Shown here in pieces: positions 26,341-37,266 of a DNA stretch of 64,000 nt. Location of the stretch: NCBI GenBank assembly GCA_904420585.1, contig CAJFVX010000018.1:16934-80933 (forward strand), in the 5' to 3' direction. Source of the DNA: Candidatus Howiella intestinavium (GTDB lineage Bacteria; Bacillota; Clostridia; Oscillospirales; Acutalibacteraceae). Within the stretch, counting starts at the first letter, position 1, and every line of letters begins with the position of its first letter. A model generated the notes under the pieces. The model saw only the letters and a program-made list of their open reading frames with translations. It was not told the DNA's origin and searched no databases. The position numbers and the translations under genes were made by a program.

Positions 26341-27591
26341 TCAGCGATACTGTTTGGGCGTAAGGCCCGTATACTTTTTAAACACCTTGGAGAAATAGCT
26401 CTGATCCTCAAAGCCTACCGAGACGGCGATATCCAGAATAGGATAATCGGTGTTTGCCAAAAGGCGCTTGCTTTCCTCAATGCGGATCATATTCAGATAT
26501 TCCTTAAAGGAGGACCCGCAGGACTGCTTAAACAGGGTAGAAAAATAAGCGGGATTCAGCCCCACATGGCCGGCGGTTTCCTCTAGGGTCACCGGCTCCA
26601 TATAATGGCGGGAGAGATAAAGGATGGCCTTCTTCATCAATTCGTGGTGTTTGGTGGGAACATAGTTAAACATGCTTTCTGTAAAGGCGTCGATGCTTTC
26701 CTGCAGCTTGTAGCACAGGTCGTCCAGGTCCTGGATGGAAGGGATAATTTTTAAAAACTGATTGTTAAGCTTTAAAATGCTGTCCGTGGGGGCGCCGCCC
26801 TCGATGGCTGCCCGGGACAAAAGGGAGCACAGCTCAAGAGCCCGGAATTTAATGGTTTCCAGACTGTTTCCTTCAGAGAAAAATACATAGCCCAAGAGAT
26901 CGTTTAAAATGGCTTTGGCTTCCGGGATGCTGCCTGTCTTGATTTTTGTAATCAGGGCCTTTTCCTTGTCGTAGGGATAGTTGGCCGGATGAGCTTCGGC
27001 CTGATTTTTATACATCTGAATGGATTCGTTGATTTTTGCCTGTTGGTGGAATTTTTCCTGATTCATGATAAAATGCTGGAGACCGTCTGTAATCAGGCTG
27101 GAGAACAGATAGTAGAGCAGGCGGCTGATTTGCGTGGCCTTGGCGGGGGAAACCAGGGGAATGGAGGCGGTGTTCTCGTAAAGCTTTAAAAGGTCATGGG
27201 CGGAAAGATGGTATTTTTTCTCCAGGTCTAAAAGCAGGAGGGAGTCCGGCTCTTCCATAAGGAAAGGGCCCACTAGCACAGCCCCCAGAAAAACATTTTT
27301 GTTCACCAGGGGAAAAACAATATGGTTCAGCCCGGCGTGACAGGAGAAAATATAGGTCTCCCCCAGGGCATAGGCCTGGTACGCGGCTTTCGTATGATGC
27401 TTTTCACAGGAATCGTCGGCGGGCAGGTGCTTTTCAAAAAGATGGCAGAAGGTGCCGGGCGGGCCGAAGGAGCAGAGGGGGGTTCCCTTATCGTCGATGA
27501 CCTGGATGGGCAGTTCCAAACAGGTGTAGAAGGCTTCCAAAAGCTCTCCCAGTTTTTCTTCATTGATAAAAGAATACAGAAGCGATTTCAT
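26341..27591 (-). CDS. AraC family regulator with PocR sensor domain
   Basis: A 416-residue regulator. The N-terminal 170 residues match the PocR ligand-binding domain (LPIQVIDDKGTPLCSF, then Cys/His-containing CHLFEKHL and CEKHHTKAA, and FPLVNKNVFLGAVLVGPF). The last 100 residues are an AraC DNA-binding domain (VTLEETAGHVGLNPAYFSTLF, then ILDIAVSVGFEDQSYFSKVF and GLTPKQYR). PocR regulators are often found with corrinoid metabolism genes, and this one lies between a UroD-family gene and the divergent corrinoid protein. It probably controls both directions of this cassette. Confidence 0.9.
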   Translation of the reverse strand: MKSLLYSFINEEKLGELLEAFYTCLELPIQVIDDKGTPLCSFGPPGTFCHLFEKHLPADDSCEKHHTKAAYQAYALGETYIFSCHAGLNHIVFPLVNKNVFLGAVLVGPFLMEEPDSLLLLDLEKKYHLSAHDLLKLYENTASIPLVSPAKATQISRLLYYLFSSLITDGLQHFIMNQEKFHQQAKINESIQMYKNQAEAHPANYPYDKEKALITKIKTGSIPEAKAILNDLLGYVFFSEGNSLETIKFRALELCSLLSRAAIEGGAPTDSILKLNNQFLKIIPSIQDLDDLCYKLQESIDAFTESMFNYVPTKHHELMKKAILYLSRHYMEPVTLEETAGHVGLNPAYFSTLFKQSCGSSFKEYLNMIRIEESKRLLANTDYPILDIAVSVGFEDQSYFSKVFKKYTGLTPKQYR

Positions 27592-27733
27592 AATGGATTT
27601 CCTTCCGGATGAAAAAAGTGCTTAAAATCTAAAAAAATTCCAAAAAACATATCTAAAAAATGTCATAATAAAACTATAACACAAGCGTCTTTATATGGCA
27701 ACAGAAAATGAGGATGCGGAAAGGAGAACAGCT

Positions 27734-28378
27734 ATGGCGATTATTCAGGAAATATCGGAATATTTACAAAAGGGCCGGGCGAAGAATGTAAAGGCCTTGG
27801 TGGAACAGGCGCTTAACGAGGGCGTTGACGCAAAGGATATTTTAAACGACGGCCTGTTATCCGGGATGATGATCATCGGAGAAAAATTTAAGAACAATGA
27901 AGTATTCGTTCCGGAGGTGCTGGTGGCAGCCAGAGCCATGAACGCCGGTATCACGGTGTTGGAACCCAAGCTGGCCGAGATAGGAAACGAGCCGGTGGGC
28001 CGGGCTGTAATAGGCACCGTAAAGGGCGACCTTCATGATATCGGAAAAAATCTGGTGGCCATGATGCTCAAGGGCGCCGGGTTTGAAATCCATGATCTGG
28101 GCGTGGATGTGGATGCGGATACCTTTATTTCCAAGGCGGAAGAGGTTGGAGCGGATGTGATCTGCATGTCGGCGCTTCTTACCACTACTATGCCCAATAT
28201 GAAGGTTGTAATCGACGAGTTAAACAACCGGGGCCTGCGGAACAAGTATATTGTCATGGTGGGCGGCGCTCCCATCAGCGATGGTTTTGCAAAGCAGATT
28301 GGAGCGGATTTCTACACGCCGGATGCGGCTACCTGTGCCGAGACGGCCAAGAAAGCGGTTATGGAAAAAGGGGCCTGA
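27734..28378 (+). CDS. Corrinoid (B12-binding) methyltransferase protein
   Basis: A 214-residue methyl carrier with the two usual domains. A helical cap domain covers residues 1-85 and a Rossmann B12-binding domain follows. D99-x-H101-x-x-G104 in GDLHDIGKN supplies the histidine that binds cobalt, and the later GGAPISDGFAKQIGAD motif is present. The frame is open from 27695, but the ATG at 27734 has AAGGAG seven bases before it. It is divergent from the PocR/AraC gene and is presumably the shared partner of the UroD-family proteins and the activator. Confidence 0.92.
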   Translation: MAIIQEISEYLQKGRAKNVKALVEQALNEGVDAKDILNDGLLSGMMIIGEKFKNNEVFVPEVLVAARAMNAGITVLEPKLAEIGNEPVGRAVIGTVKGDLHDIGKNLVAMMLKGAGFEIHDLGVDVDADTFISKAEEVGADVICMSALLTTTMPNMKVVIDELNNRGLRNKYIVMVGGAPISDGFAKQIGADFYTPDAATCAETAKKAVMEKGA

Positions 28379-28427
28379 CGGACAATCCGGGCCCAAAAAG
28401 ACAATGGCATCTGAAAAGATATTGCAA

Positions 28428-28527
28428 GGGGCGCGTTGCAAAATTTTATTCTGCAACGCGCCCCTCTTCTACAGCTTGTCGGCTTTGTCGACAAGCTAAA
28501 AGGCGCCGTCCATGTGACAGCGCCTTT
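28428..28527. terminator. Three consecutive hairpins between convergent genes
   Basis: Stem 1 is 28428-28440 with 28452-28464 (13 pairs, GGGGCGCG-rich). Stem 2 is 28473-28481 with 28489-28497 (AGCTTGTCG). Stem 3 is 28499-28506 with 28520-28527 (AAAGGCGC). Together they fill the 160-base gap after the corrinoid gene and before the end of the next UroD gene, and probably terminate both. Confidence 0.7.
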
Positions 28528-28538
28528 CAGCTTGTATA

Positions 28539-29660
28539 TTACCGCAGGTTCTGCATCCTGTCGCAGTAGTACTGTACATTTTCAAACTTTGCGTCAGGTG
28601 CAATCCGGTGATCCGGACAGGGAATGTAGCCTCCCAATTCAATGAGCGGGCGCAGCCGTTCGATTTCGGCGTCAACCGCTTTATAATCCATGGAAAATAC
28701 CGTTTTATTCATACCGCCCACGCCCCGGAGCCGGCGGCCGTACTTTTCCCTCCAGGGGGCGATGCTGGCATTCCAGGTGCCCACCTCAATGGGGAACATG
28801 GTGTTTACGCCGTTTTCCACCCAGGTGGGGATGAGGCTGTCGATCAGGCCGTCACAGTCCACGGAAACGATATCGATGCCGTACTGGTTTAATAGCCCCG
28901 TGATTTTTTTGTAATGGGGCCCTACGTATTCGTCAAACATGGAGGGGATGACGAGGGGGCCGTTTTTAAAGCAGATGTCTTCCCAGAAATGGGCGTAGTC
29001 AAATTTGGCGCCGGTTTCCAGAATCGCTTTGGCGCAGTCATAGCAGAGACCGGCCATGGTGTCGATGATTTCAACGTACAGCTCCGGGTCGTCCACCATC
29101 AGGTAGCTGAGCTGCTCCACGCCCAGAAGGTTCCGCATGGTGCCCATGAGGGAACCGCAGTGCAGGCCCACAGGGAGAGAACGCCCCGCTGCATCCTTGA
29201 GAGGCTCCAGCGCCTGGAAATCGATCCGGTTAAGGGAAAACTGCAGCCGGGGGAGATATTCTTCCTCCCACGCCTTCCTGTCGGTGAGGCTGGTGCCGAT
29301 TTCGGCCGGGATAGAGGTGACCCCCGGCTTGTCAATGACAATCAGCCCGTTATCGTCCCGCAGTTTTCGGCTTCCGTCGGGATAGGTTTCCAAGACCTTG
29401 GTTTCAAAATGGGGGAAGAGATCCACGCTGGAGCCGAAGCAGGAATTCCAGTTGAAATCGAAGCCCAGCCGTTTCATGACCGCCCGGTCCCCGGGGCCGT
29501 TGTCGCCGGTCCTCGCATAATCTTCGGCTTCCTCCCTGGTAATATGCCCTTCGGCGGCCCACTTGTCCAGGGTTTCCGTCCAGTAGCCAAAGGATACCAC
29601 CGGGAGCTTGTCATAGGGTTCATAGTGGAACAAAGCAGAAATGGTTTCGCAAAATGTCAT
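28539..29660 (-). CDS. UroD-family protein, candidate methyltransferase
   Basis: A 373-residue protein of the uroporphyrinogen decarboxylase superfamily. It begins FCETISALFHYEPYDKLPV and ends with IELGGYIPCPDHRIAPDAKFEN, the usual C-terminal family motif. VDCDG replaces the H-x-C zinc site. It is longer than the other two UroD proteins here and is likely a second substrate-specific methyltransferase. The frame is open to 29798, but the ATG at 29660 has AGGTG seven bases upstream and gives the normal family start. Confidence 0.78.
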   Translation of the reverse strand: MTFCETISALFHYEPYDKLPVVSFGYWTETLDKWAAEGHITREEAEDYARTGDNGPGDRAVMKRLGFDFNWNSCFGSSVDLFPHFETKVLETYPDGSRKLRDDNGLIVIDKPGVTSIPAEIGTSLTDRKAWEEEYLPRLQFSLNRIDFQALEPLKDAAGRSLPVGLHCGSLMGTMRNLLGVEQLSYLMVDDPELYVEIIDTMAGLCYDCAKAILETGAKFDYAHFWEDICFKNGPLVIPSMFDEYVGPHYKKITGLLNQYGIDIVSVDCDGLIDSLIPTWVENGVNTMFPIEVGTWNASIAPWREKYGRRLRGVGGMNKTVFSMDYKAVDAEIERLRPLIELGGYIPCPDHRIAPDAKFENVQYYCDRMQNLR

Positions 29661-29980
29661 CACATTGCACCTGCCTTTATATAATTTCATTTTCGGTGTA
29701 CAGAGCGCCAGGATATTCCTTTCTGTTGCTGCTCTTATGATACCAAAAGAAATGCAAAAATTCGATTGTAAAAATTGCACAAAATTTTTATTAAACAAAT
29801 AAAAATATAAGAAATAAAATTGTTTTTGCCCGTGGAATGGAAAGAATCAGTAAAGGGGAGGCAAAGGGGCGTTTCTTGTAAAAATAACGCCTTTGTGGTA
29901 TACTAAATCCCGGCAAATGAGAAGCGGCAATAAGGAAGCGACAGCCCATATAGGGGCTGCCGCTATGGGAGATATAACAT
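29661..29980. other. Intergenic region before uvrB
   Basis: 320 bases without a gene between divergent genes. The left half is very AT-rich and must contain the promoter of the UroD gene (a TATCAT is visible on the minus strand near 29740). The right half holds the uvrB promoter. No riboswitch or small gene was recognised. Confidence 0.6.
29876..29904 (+). promoter_or_regulatory. uvrB promoter
   Basis: TTGTAA (29876-29881), 17-base spacer, TATACT (29899-29904), followed by a 70-base leader to the uvrB ATG. No LexA-type palindrome was recognised near it. Confidence 0.75.
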
Positions 29981-31969
29981 ATGAGCGACCAAAACTGTCA
30001 GGATCAATTTCAACTGGTATCCCCCTACAAACCCACCGGCGACCAGCCGGAGGCCATCGCCAGGCTGGTGGAAGGGGTAAGGCGGGGAGATAAGGAGCAG
30101 ACCCTGCTGGGGGTCACCGGCTCGGGCAAGACCTTTACCATGGCCAACGTCATCGCCCAGGTCAATAAACCCACCCTGGTGCTGGCCCACAACAAGACCC
30201 TGGCCGCCCAGCTCTGCTCCGAGTTCCGGGAGTTTTTCCCCCACAACGCGGTGGAATATTTTGTCTCCTACTACGACTACTACCAGCCCGAGGCCTACAT
30301 TCCCGGGACGGATACCTATATCGAAAAGGATTCGGCCATCAACGACGAAATCGATAAGCTGCGCCATTCGGCCACGGCCTCCCTGTCCGAGCGGCGGGAT
30401 GTCATCATCGTGGCCAGCGTGTCCTGCATCTACTCTTTGGGCAACCCCATCGACTACCGGAACATGATCCTGTCCCTTCGGCCGGGCATGACCTGGGAGC
30501 GGGACAAGCTGCTCAAAAAGCTGGTGGAACTGCAGTATGAGCGCAACGACGTGAATTTTGTCCGCAACAAATTCCGGGTGCGGGGGGACGTGGTGGAGGT
30601 CTTCCCGGCCTATTCGGGGGATACGGCCATCCGCATCGAGTTTTTCGGGGACGAGGTGGACCGGATTTCCGAAATCAACGCTCTGACCGGCGAGCGCAAG
30701 CAGGAGCTGGGCCACATCGCATTCTACCCCGCCTCCCACTACATCGTGCCGCCCGAAAAGATGGCCGATGCCATCCACAATATCGAGGCCGAGATGGAGG
30801 AGCGGGTCAAATACTTCGAAGAAAACGGCAAGCTTATAGAAGCCCAGCGCATCCGGCAGCGCACCGAGTACGATATGGAAATGCTCCAGGAGGTGGGGGT
30901 CTGCAAGGGCATCGAGAACTATTCCCGGGTGCTCTCCGGCCGTCCGGCCGGCAGCATTCCTTTTACCCTTTTGGACTACTTCCCCAAGGATTATCTGCTG
31001 TTTGTGGATGAATCCCACGTGACCCTGCCCCAGGTGCGGGGGATGTACGGCGGCGACCGGGCCCGTAAGGAGAATCTGGTGGATTACGGCTTCCGCCTGC
31101 CCTCGGCCTTTGACAACCGCCCCTTAAATTTCGACGAATTCTACGCCCATATCAACCAGGCCATCTTTGTATCGGCCACGCCGGGAGAACTGGAGCGGGA
31201 AAAGTCCACCCAGATAGTGGAACAGGTTATCCGTCCCACCGGCCTGCTGGATCCGGAAGTCATCGTCAAGCCCACCGACGGGCAGATCGACGACCTGGTG
31301 TCCGAAATCCACATCCGCACCGCCCGGAAGGAGCGGGTGCTGGTCACCACCCTGACCAAGAAGATGGCCGAGGACTTGACCGATTATCTGGAGGATTTGG
31401 ATATCAAGGTGCGGTATATGCACCACGACGTGGACACCATGGAGCGCATGGAGATTATACGGGACCTGCGGCTGGGGGAATTCGACGTGCTGGTGGGCAT
31501 CAACCTGCTGCGGGAGGGCCTGGATATCCCGGAGGTGTCCCTGGTGGTCATCCTGGACGCGGATAAGGAGGGCTTCCTGCGCTCGGAAACCTCCCTGATT
31601 CAGACGGTGGGCCGGGCGGCCCGCAATGCCGACGGCCAGGTGATTATGTACGCCGATGCGGTGACCCCCTCCATGGAGCGGGCCATTTACGAGACCAACC
31701 GCCGCCGGGCCATCCAGATGGCCTATAACGAGGCCCACGGCATCGTGCCCAAGACCATTGTCAAGGACGTGCGGGATGTCATCGAAATCTCGGGCGGCAA
31801 GGGCAAGCGGGGGCGGAGCACGGATAAGGAAATCCGCCGGATGTCCAAACCCGAGCGGGAGCAGCTTATCCGCCGCCTGACGGCCGAGATGAAGCAGGCG
31901 GCCAAGATGCTGGAATTCGAGCACGCCGCCTATCTGCGGGACCGCATCGAAAAGCTGCGCAAGGGATAA
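29981..31969 (+). CDS. uvrB: Excinuclease ABC subunit B
   Basis: A 662-residue helicase-like subunit of nucleotide excision repair that receives the lesion from UvrA and recruits UvrC. Walker [11 protein letters not shown] lies near residue 40. The beta-hairpin [23 protein letters not shown], the GQIDDL region, the LREGLDIPE motif and TVGRAARN are all present. The C-terminal UvrC-binding helix ([22 protein letters not shown]) is intact. uvrA lies 2.3 kb away on the opposite strand, so the two are not cotranscribed here. Confidence 0.98.
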   Translation: MSDQNCQDQFQLVSPYKPTGDQPEAIARLVEGVRRGDKEQTLLGVTGSGKTFTMANVIAQVNKPTLVLAHNKTLAAQLCSEFREFFPHNAVEYFVSYYDYYQPEAYIPGTDTYIEKDSAINDEIDKLRHSATASLSERRDVIIVASVSCIYSLGNPIDYRNMILSLRPGMTWERDKLLKKLVELQYERNDVNFVRNKFRVRGDVVEVFPAYSGDTAIRIEFFGDEVDRISEINALTGERKQELGHIAFYPASHYIVPPEKMADAIHNIEAEMEERVKYFEENGKLIEAQRIRQRTEYDMEMLQEVGVCKGIENYSRVLSGRPAGSIPFTLLDYFPKDYLLFVDESHVTLPQVRGMYGGDRARKENLVDYGFRLPSAFDNRPLNFDEFYAHINQAIFVSATPGELEREKSTQIVEQVIRPTGLLDPEVIVKPTDGQIDDLVSEIHIRTARKERVLVTTLTKKMAEDLTDYLEDLDIKVRYMHHDVDTMERMEIIRDLRLGEFDVLVGINLLREGLDIPEVSLVVILDADKEGFLRSETSLIQTVGRAARNADGQVIMYADAVTPSMERAIYETNRRRAIQMAYNEAHGIVPKTIVKDVRDVIEISGGKGKRGRSTDKEIRRMSKPEREQLIRRLTAEMKQAAKMLEFEHAAYLRDRIEKLRKG

Positions 31970-31989
31970 AAGCCCTACAAAAAGCAGTA

Positions 31990-32022
31990 CGCCCCGGCCT
32001 GGGAGACAGACCGGGGCGCTTT
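31990..32022. terminator. Terminator after uvrB
   Basis: An eight-base-pair stem CGCCCCGG (31990-31997) with 32011-32018 and a 13-base loop, followed by CTTTAT. It separates uvrB from the convergent membrane protein gene. Confidence 0.75.
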
Positions 32023-32026
32023 ATGT

Positions 32027-32563
32027 TTAATGAATCAATCGCCGGATGCGGTGGTGGAGGGACTGCATATACAGCCCGATGAGCTGGGTGATGGTGAAAT
32101 CGTAGAGCAGGAAGGCCACATTGCCCATGGCCAGCAGCACCACCACCGTCCACTTGCCAAAATCCCCCATCTGGTTTAAGGGCATGCCGAAGACGAAGAC
32201 AATCACGGCGTAAATTCCCACCATAACCACATTGAAAAGCAGGAATTTCAGCACATATTCCAGCGCCTTTTTGCGCAGGCTTTCGATTAACCCCTTCAGA
32301 ATGGGATAGTAGCCGAAAAAGGCGATAAACATGAGTTTCGCTTCCTGCTCGGCCATGAGAAAGACCAGGACACAAGCGGCTAAGTAAGAGGCAAAGGCCC
32401 ATTTTTTGCCGGCCTCAATGGCCAAAATGACAAACAGCAGCCCGGCTACCGCCGGCACCGCGTAGGTGAGATAGGGAAAATAGGAAAGAAGCATCACCAC
32501 CGTGGCCAGGGCGGCGATAACGCCGCAAAGGGCTACCTTACCCGTCCGTTTCAGCGACGACAT
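32027..32563 (-). CDS. Integral membrane protein of unknown function
   Basis: A 178-residue protein made almost wholly of five or six hydrophobic helices, ending in a basic tail (LHHRIRRLIH). The opening (KVALCGVIAALATVVMLLSYFPY) resembles small-molecule transporter S components, but I cannot assign one. The frame is open to 32644, overlapping the DnaJ gene, but the ATG at 32563 follows AGGGGGA and begins 12 bases after the DnaJ stop. It is the third gene of the DUF5685-DnaJ-membrane operon. Confidence 0.75.
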   Translation of the reverse strand: MSSLKRTGKVALCGVIAALATVVMLLSYFPYLTYAVPAVAGLLFVILAIEAGKKWAFASYLAACVLVFLMAEQEAKLMFIAFFGYYPILKGLIESLRKKALEYVLKFLLFNVVMVGIYAVIVFVFGMPLNQMGDFGKWTVVVLLAMGNVAFLLYDFTITQLIGLYMQSLHHRIRRLIH

Positions 32564-32574
32564 ACCCCATCCCC

Positions 32575-33189
32575 CTAACAGCAGCTGATAAGGTCGCCGC
32601 CCATGCACTCGCAGCAGCAGTCGGCGCAAATCAGCCCCGTGCACATATCACAGGCCGAGCAGCCTCCCGTGCGGGTGGTGGTGCCGGGCTGGCGGTAGCC
32701 GCCGAATCCGCTGCGCTGCTGCTGCATCTGGTTTAAAGCCTGCCGGTATTCGGGATTGTTGGGATTCATGCGGCAGGCCGTGGAGAAGCAGGTGAAGGCA
32801 TCGTCAAACCAGCCCCGCTTGTACAGCACGCTGCCGTTCAAAAAATACCATTCGGCGTCCCGCTTATCCGGCGGCACCCCGTCCAGCAGCTCCTGGGCCT
32901 CCTCCAGCCGGCCCGTGGCTATCATATTCCGGATGTCGGCAAAATTGGAGGAGGTGTAGCCGCTGTAGCCGCCGCCCTTCTGGGAGCCGGAGGACTTGTT
33001 CCGGCGCTCGGCCATAATCTGGTCGTAGGCCTCGTTTATCTCCTTCATCTTGTCCGAGGCCAGGTCGGACAGGGGGTTGCCGTTATAATTGTCCGGGTGG
33101 TACTTGCGCGCCAGTTCCCGGTATGCGTTTTTAATCTCGGTGTCGCTGGCCGTCCGGGATACCCCTAAAATCGCATAAGGATCGTTCAT
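32575..33189 (-). CDS. J-domain protein with TPR-like region and Cys-rich tail
   Basis: A 204-residue protein. Residues 1-65 are a J domain ([31 protein letters not shown], with the HPD motif that stimulates Hsp70). A TPR-like helical part covers about residues 85-155 ([20 protein letters not shown]). The tail holds ten cysteines in about 30 residues, including CSACDMC and CADCCCEC, perhaps a metal site. The ATG at 33189 overlaps the DUF5685 stop in an ATGA, so translation is coupled. A local co-chaperone for the operon product is likely. Confidence 0.88.
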   Translation of the reverse strand: MNDPYAILGVSRTASDTEIKNAYRELARKYHPDNYNGNPLSDLASDKMKEINEAYDQIMAERRNKSSGSQKGGGYSGYTSSNFADIRNMIATGRLEEAQELLDGVPPDKRDAEWYFLNGSVLYKRGWFDDAFTCFSTACRMNPNNPEYRQALNQMQQQRSGFGGYRQPGTTTRTGGCSACDMCTGLICADCCCECMGGDLISCC

Positions 33190-34091
33190 GTATGCTTTAA
33201 CTCCTTTTGTTCCGCCTTTGTTCCCTCCAGGGCCTGCTTTTGGCTGTTGGGCAGCCCCAGATACAGGATATTTGCCAGAATCTCCTCGTACCGCCCCACC
33301 GGCAGCAGCTCGAAGGCCTTGCAGGCCTCGTCGGTGCAGACGTTCAGCGTGGCCTTGGCCCGCTCCCTTGCCTGCCGGATAAAAGCAGTTTCCCCCTGGT
33401 TGTCGCCGGTTATACCCGGTCTTCCCGCCGCCAGGGGATTGTAGCTCCCGGTGCGCAGGTCGTCGGGCAGATCCGCGGCCGCATCCAAAAGATAAATCCA
33501 TTTGCCCACGCAGTAGCCCAGCCGCTCCAGCACCCTTTTCTGGGTCTCATCCCGCCCGCAGAGGGCGCAGAGTGTGCCGAGAGCCTTGGCCGTGGGGTCG
33601 GCCGCCCGGTCCAGGCTGGTGCAGCCCTCTTTCTCCAGGGCGGACTGCCCGGCGATGTACTGCCCGGTCAGTTCCTCCACCGCCGGATAGAGCCGGCCGG
33701 CCTTTTTGCGGGCGTGGGAGAAAAGGGGCTTTATGAGCCGGTAGCCCAGGGACTTCCAAAAGCCGCTGTCCTGGATGTTATCCTGGATTTTATAGTACAG
33801 CATGATCATGGCGGCGGCCGCCGCAAAATCCATGCCTTCCCCCGTATTTTTGCAGTAGTTGCACTTTTTCAGGGGATTGAAGGCGCATCGCTTGCGCTCG
33901 TAACCGGGACAGCCCTCCTCGCCGCCCAGATAGAGCAGGGCGAGGAAGGTGAAATCGTAGCTTAAGGTCAGGCGGGCGAAGGGGCCGTAAGACCGGCCAA
34001 GCTGGCGGCAGAGGGTGCAGTACACCGCCTTGTAGGCTTCAAATTCCCGCACCCGCATATCCGGCTTGTAGGCCTTTACATATCCAAACAC
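33186..34091 (-). CDS. DUF5685 family protein
   Basis: A 301-residue protein starting at a GTG (34091) with AAGAAGG upstream. It begins [25 protein letters not shown], followed by TLCRQLG and a Cys-rich part ([12 protein letters not shown]), the pattern of DUF5685. The middle is helical and resembles isoprenoid-synthase-like folds ([10 protein letters not shown]). It is widespread in Clostridia next to DnaJ-like genes and its function is unknown. It is first in a three-gene operon with an ATGA overlap to the J-domain gene. Confidence 0.8.
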   Translation of the reverse strand: MFGYVKAYKPDMRVREFEAYKAVYCTLCRQLGRSYGPFARLTLSYDFTFLALLYLGGEEGCPGYERKRCAFNPLKKCNYCKNTGEGMDFAAAAAMIMLYYKIQDNIQDSGFWKSLGYRLIKPLFSHARKKAGRLYPAVEELTGQYIAGQSALEKEGCTSLDRAADPTAKALGTLCALCGRDETQKRVLERLGYCVGKWIYLLDAAADLPDDLRTGSYNPLAAGRPGITGDNQGETAFIRQARERAKATLNVCTDEACKAFELLPVGRYEEILANILYLGLPNSQKQALEGTKAEQKELKHT

Positions 34092-34144
34092 CGCATCGCC
34101 TTCTTCAAGTCAGGATTTTTCCCGGCCAAAAAGGGGAAAAGAAG

Positions 34145-34166
34145 AAAGGCGGAAAAAACCGCCCTT
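34145..34166. terminator. Terminator after uvrA
   Basis: An eight-pair stem (AAAGGCGG, six-base A loop, CCGCCCTT, one wobble pair) with a T tract after it on the plus side and a pyrimidine tract on the minus side. It lies 60 bases after the uvrA stop. Confidence 0.65.
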
Positions 34167-34226
34167 CTGTTTTTTCAACACATATTGTACTCGAATGTTG
34201 GGTGGAAAAAATGAATTAGGTGTAAA

Positions 34227-37061
34227 TTAATTCCCCGATCCCATGATTTTTGCCAAATATTTGCCCGTATAGGAGGCTTCGCACTTGACAATCTCCTCCG
34301 GCCGGCCGCAGAAAACCAGATTTCCGCCCTTGTCGCCCCCCTCGGGCCCCAGGTCGATGATGGTGTCGGCCGTCTTGACCACGTCCAGATTGTGCTCGAT
34401 GACCACCACCGTGTTGCCGGCGTCCACCAGCTTCTGGAGCACCTCGATGAGCTTGTGCACGTCGGCCGTGTGCAGGCCGGTGGTGGGCTCGTCCAGGATG
34501 TAGATGGTCCGGCCGGTGGAGCGCTTGGACAGTTCGGTGGCCAGCTTGACCCGCTGGGCCTCGCCTCCCGACAGGGTGGTGGCCGGCTGTCCCACCTTGA
34601 TATAGCCCAGGCCCACCTCGTACAGGGTCTGGAACTTCCGGCTGATGCGGGGGATGTTTTCAAAGAAATGCATGGCCTCCTCCACCGTCATCTCCAGCAC
34701 GTCGTAGATGCTTTTCCCCTTGTACTTGACCTCCAGGGTCTCCCGGTTGTACCGGCTGCCCTTGCAGACCTCGCAGGGGACGTAGATGTCGGGCAGGAAG
34801 TGCATTTCGATTTTGATGATGCCGTCCCCCTGGCAGGCCTCGCACCGGCCACCCTTGACGTTAAAGGAGAAGCGGCCGGCCGTGTAGCCCCGCATTTTGG
34901 CGTCCTTGGTGCCGGCGTACAAATCCCGGATGTCGTTAAAGACGCCGGTGTAGGTGGCCGGGTTGGAGCGGGGGGTGCGGCCGATGGGGGACTGGTTGAT
35001 GTCGATGACCTTGTCCAGGTTTTCTATGCCTACTATGTCCCTGTGCCGGCCGGGCACTGTCTTGGCGCCGTTTAATTCGGCGGCCAGCCGCTTGTAGAGA
35101 ATTTCGTTGACCAGGGAGGACTTGCCCGACCCGGACACCCCGGTGACGCAGACAAACTGGCCTAAGGGTATGGTCACGTCGATATTTTTCAGGTTGTTCT
35201 GGGCCGCTCCCTTGATGGTGAGCTTTTTGCCGCTGCCCTTCCGCCGCTTTTCGGGGACGGGAATTTTCCGCCGGCCGGTCAGGTAGTCGCCGGTGACGGA
35301 GGCCTTGCAGTTTTCGATGTCCGTAAGGCTGCCGGCGCAGACGATTTCACCCCCGTGGATGCCCGCGCCGGGGCCCACATCCACAATGTAGTCGGCCGCC
35401 CGCATGGTGTCCTCATCGTGCTCCACCACAATCAGGGTGTTGCCCATGTCCCGCAGGTGGCGCAGGGTATCCAGCAGCTTGTCGTTGTCCCGCTGGTGCA
35501 GGCCGATGCTGGGCTCGTCCAGAATGTAGAGTACCCCCATGAGGGAGGAGCCGATTTGGGTAGCCAGCCGGATGCGCTGGCTTTCGCCCCCCGACAGGGT
35601 GCCCGCCGAGCGGGAAAGGGTCAGGTATTCCAGCCCCACGCTGGCGAGGAAGGACAGCCGGGAACGGATTTCCTTTAAAATCAGGTCGGCGATCATGTGA
35701 TCCCGCTGGCTTATCTCCAGATTCGTGAGAAATTCCAGGGCCCCGGATACCGACATGGCGGTGAGCTGGTTGATGTTGATGCCCCCCACCGTCACGGCCA
35801 GGCTTTCGGGCTTTAAGCGGGCGCCGTGGCAGTCGGGGCAGTCCCGTTCGCTCATGCAGGCCTCGATTTCCGCCTTGGCCCAATCGGAATTGGTCTCCTT
35901 GTACCGCCGCTCCAGGTTGGTGACAATGCCCTCAAAGGGGGCTTCGTAGGCCCCGCCGCCCCAGGCCGTATTGCGGGTCAGCTTCAGCTTCTTGCCGCCG
36001 GTGCCGTAGAGCACCGCCTTTTTGGCCTCCGCGGGCAAATCCTTGTAGGGGGTATTTATATCAAACCCATAAAAGTCGGCCAGGCCCTGGTAGTACATCA
36101 TGGCGATGCTGTTGTCCTCCCCGCTGTTCCAGCCCGAGGCCTTCACCGTCCCTCCGTTGAGAGGCAGGCTTTCGTCCGGGATAATCAGCCGGGGATCCAC
36201 CTTTAAGAAGGTGCCAAGGCCGGTACAGGTGGGGCAGGCGCCGAAGGGATTGTTGAAGGAGAACATCCGGGGGGCCAGTTCGGGGATGCTCACCCCGTGG
36301 TCGGGGCAGGCGTAGTTCTGGGAGAACTCCAGTTCCTCCCCGCCGATGACGTCCACAATGGTCAGCCCTCCCGACAGGGAGGCGGCGGTCTCCAGACTGT
36401 CGCTGAGGCGGCTTTTGACCTCCGGCTTGACTACCAGCCGGTCCACCACGATTTCAATGTTGTGCTTTTTGTTCTTTTCCAGCTTGATGGTCTCGCTCAG
36501 GTCGTACATATTCCCGTCCACCCGCACCCGGACGAAGCCGGATTTGCGGGCGGCGTCGAATTCCTTGGCATGCTCGCCCTTGCGTCCCCGTACCACCGGG
36601 GCCATAATTTGGATTTTGCTGCCCTCCGGCAGCTCCATGACCTTGTCCACAATCTGGTCGATGGTCTGCTGTTTGATTTCCCGGCCGCAGACCGGGCAGT
36701 GGGGCACGCCGATGCGGGCGTACAGCAGGCGGAGATAGTCGTATATCTCGGTGACCGTGCCCACGGTGGAGCGGGGGTTTTTGGAGGTGGTCTTCTGGTC
36801 GATGGAGATGGCGGGGGACAGGCCGTCGATGCTGTCCACATCCGGTTTTTCCATCTGGCCCAAAAACATGCGGGCGTAGGAGGACAGGGACTCCACATAC
36901 CGCCGCTGGCCCTCCGCGTAAATGGTGTCAAAGGCCAGGGAGGACTTGCCCGAGCCGGACAGGCCGGTGAAGACCACCAGCTTATCTCGGGGGATGGTGA
37001 CGTCCACGTTTTTCAGGTTGTGTTCCCTCGCGCCCTTGATGACGATTTTATCCTGTGGCAT
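34227..37061 (-). CDS. uvrA: Excinuclease ABC subunit A
   Basis: A 944-residue ABC-type damage sensor of nucleotide excision repair. It has two ATP-binding halves (Walker [14 protein letters not shown] near residue 33 and [13 protein letters not shown] near 640). Two zinc modules are visible (CPVC with later CPDH and CPTC, then CEACQGDG and CEVCKGSR). Both ABC signatures are clear ([13 protein letters not shown] and [13 protein letters not shown]). The length is normal. AGGAGT lies six bases before the ATG. Confidence 0.98.
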   Translation of the reverse strand: MPQDKIVIKGAREHNLKNVDVTIPRDKLVVFTGLSGSGKSSLAFDTIYAEGQRRYVESLSSYARMFLGQMEKPDVDSIDGLSPAISIDQKTTSKNPRSTVGTVTEIYDYLRLLYARIGVPHCPVCGREIKQQTIDQIVDKVMELPEGSKIQIMAPVVRGRKGEHAKEFDAARKSGFVRVRVDGNMYDLSETIKLEKNKKHNIEIVVDRLVVKPEVKSRLSDSLETAASLSGGLTIVDVIGGEELEFSQNYACPDHGVSIPELAPRMFSFNNPFGACPTCTGLGTFLKVDPRLIIPDESLPLNGGTVKASGWNSGEDNSIAMMYYQGLADFYGFDINTPYKDLPAEAKKAVLYGTGGKKLKLTRNTAWGGGAYEAPFEGIVTNLERRYKETNSDWAKAEIEACMSERDCPDCHGARLKPESLAVTVGGININQLTAMSVSGALEFLTNLEISQRDHMIADLILKEIRSRLSFLASVGLEYLTLSRSAGTLSGGESQRIRLATQIGSSLMGVLYILDEPSIGLHQRDNDKLLDTLRHLRDMGNTLIVVEHDEDTMRAADYIVDVGPGAGIHGGEIVCAGSLTDIENCKASVTGDYLTGRRKIPVPEKRRKGSGKKLTIKGAAQNNLKNIDVTIPLGQFVCVTGVSGSGKSSLVNEILYKRLAAELNGAKTVPGRHRDIVGIENLDKVIDINQSPIGRTPRSNPATYTGVFNDIRDLYAGTKDAKMRGYTAGRFSFNVKGGRCEACQGDGIIKIEMHFLPDIYVPCEVCKGSRYNRETLEVKYKGKSIYDVLEMTVEEAMHFFENIPRISRKFQTLYEVGLGYIKVGQPATTLSGGEAQRVKLATELSKRSTGRTIYILDEPTTGLHTADVHKLIEVLQKLVDAGNTVVVIEHNLDVVKTADTIIDLGPEGGDKGGNLVFCGRPEEIVKCEASYTGKYLAKIMGSGN

Positions 37062-37136
37062 AACGACTCCTTCTGCCGTCGGAAAGGCCGGCGGCGGGAT
37101 AAAATAAAACGTTTGTTCGCACTTTGCGTCCCCATT

Positions 37137-37165
37137 AGTATACGACAGAAAATTTTATAAAGCAA
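37137..37165 (-). promoter_or_regulatory. uvrA promoter
   Basis: On the minus strand TTGCTT (37165-37160), 17-base spacer, TATACT (37142-37137), about 75 bases before the uvrA start. The -10 TATACT is the same as in the uvrB promoter. Confidence 0.75.
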
Positions 37166-37266
37166 GGGGGCGGGAGGATTTCCCCCTTTTCCGCCAAAAA
37201 TACCGGGAAAAGAAGCGCCGGATCGTTGAAACCGGCCACATGCGCGCCGGTTTGGGCCAAGGGCGG

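Noticed and set aside
36297..37160. Long plus-strand frame opposite uvrA
   Set aside because: It is the mirror of a highly conserved gene and shows no start signal or known motif.
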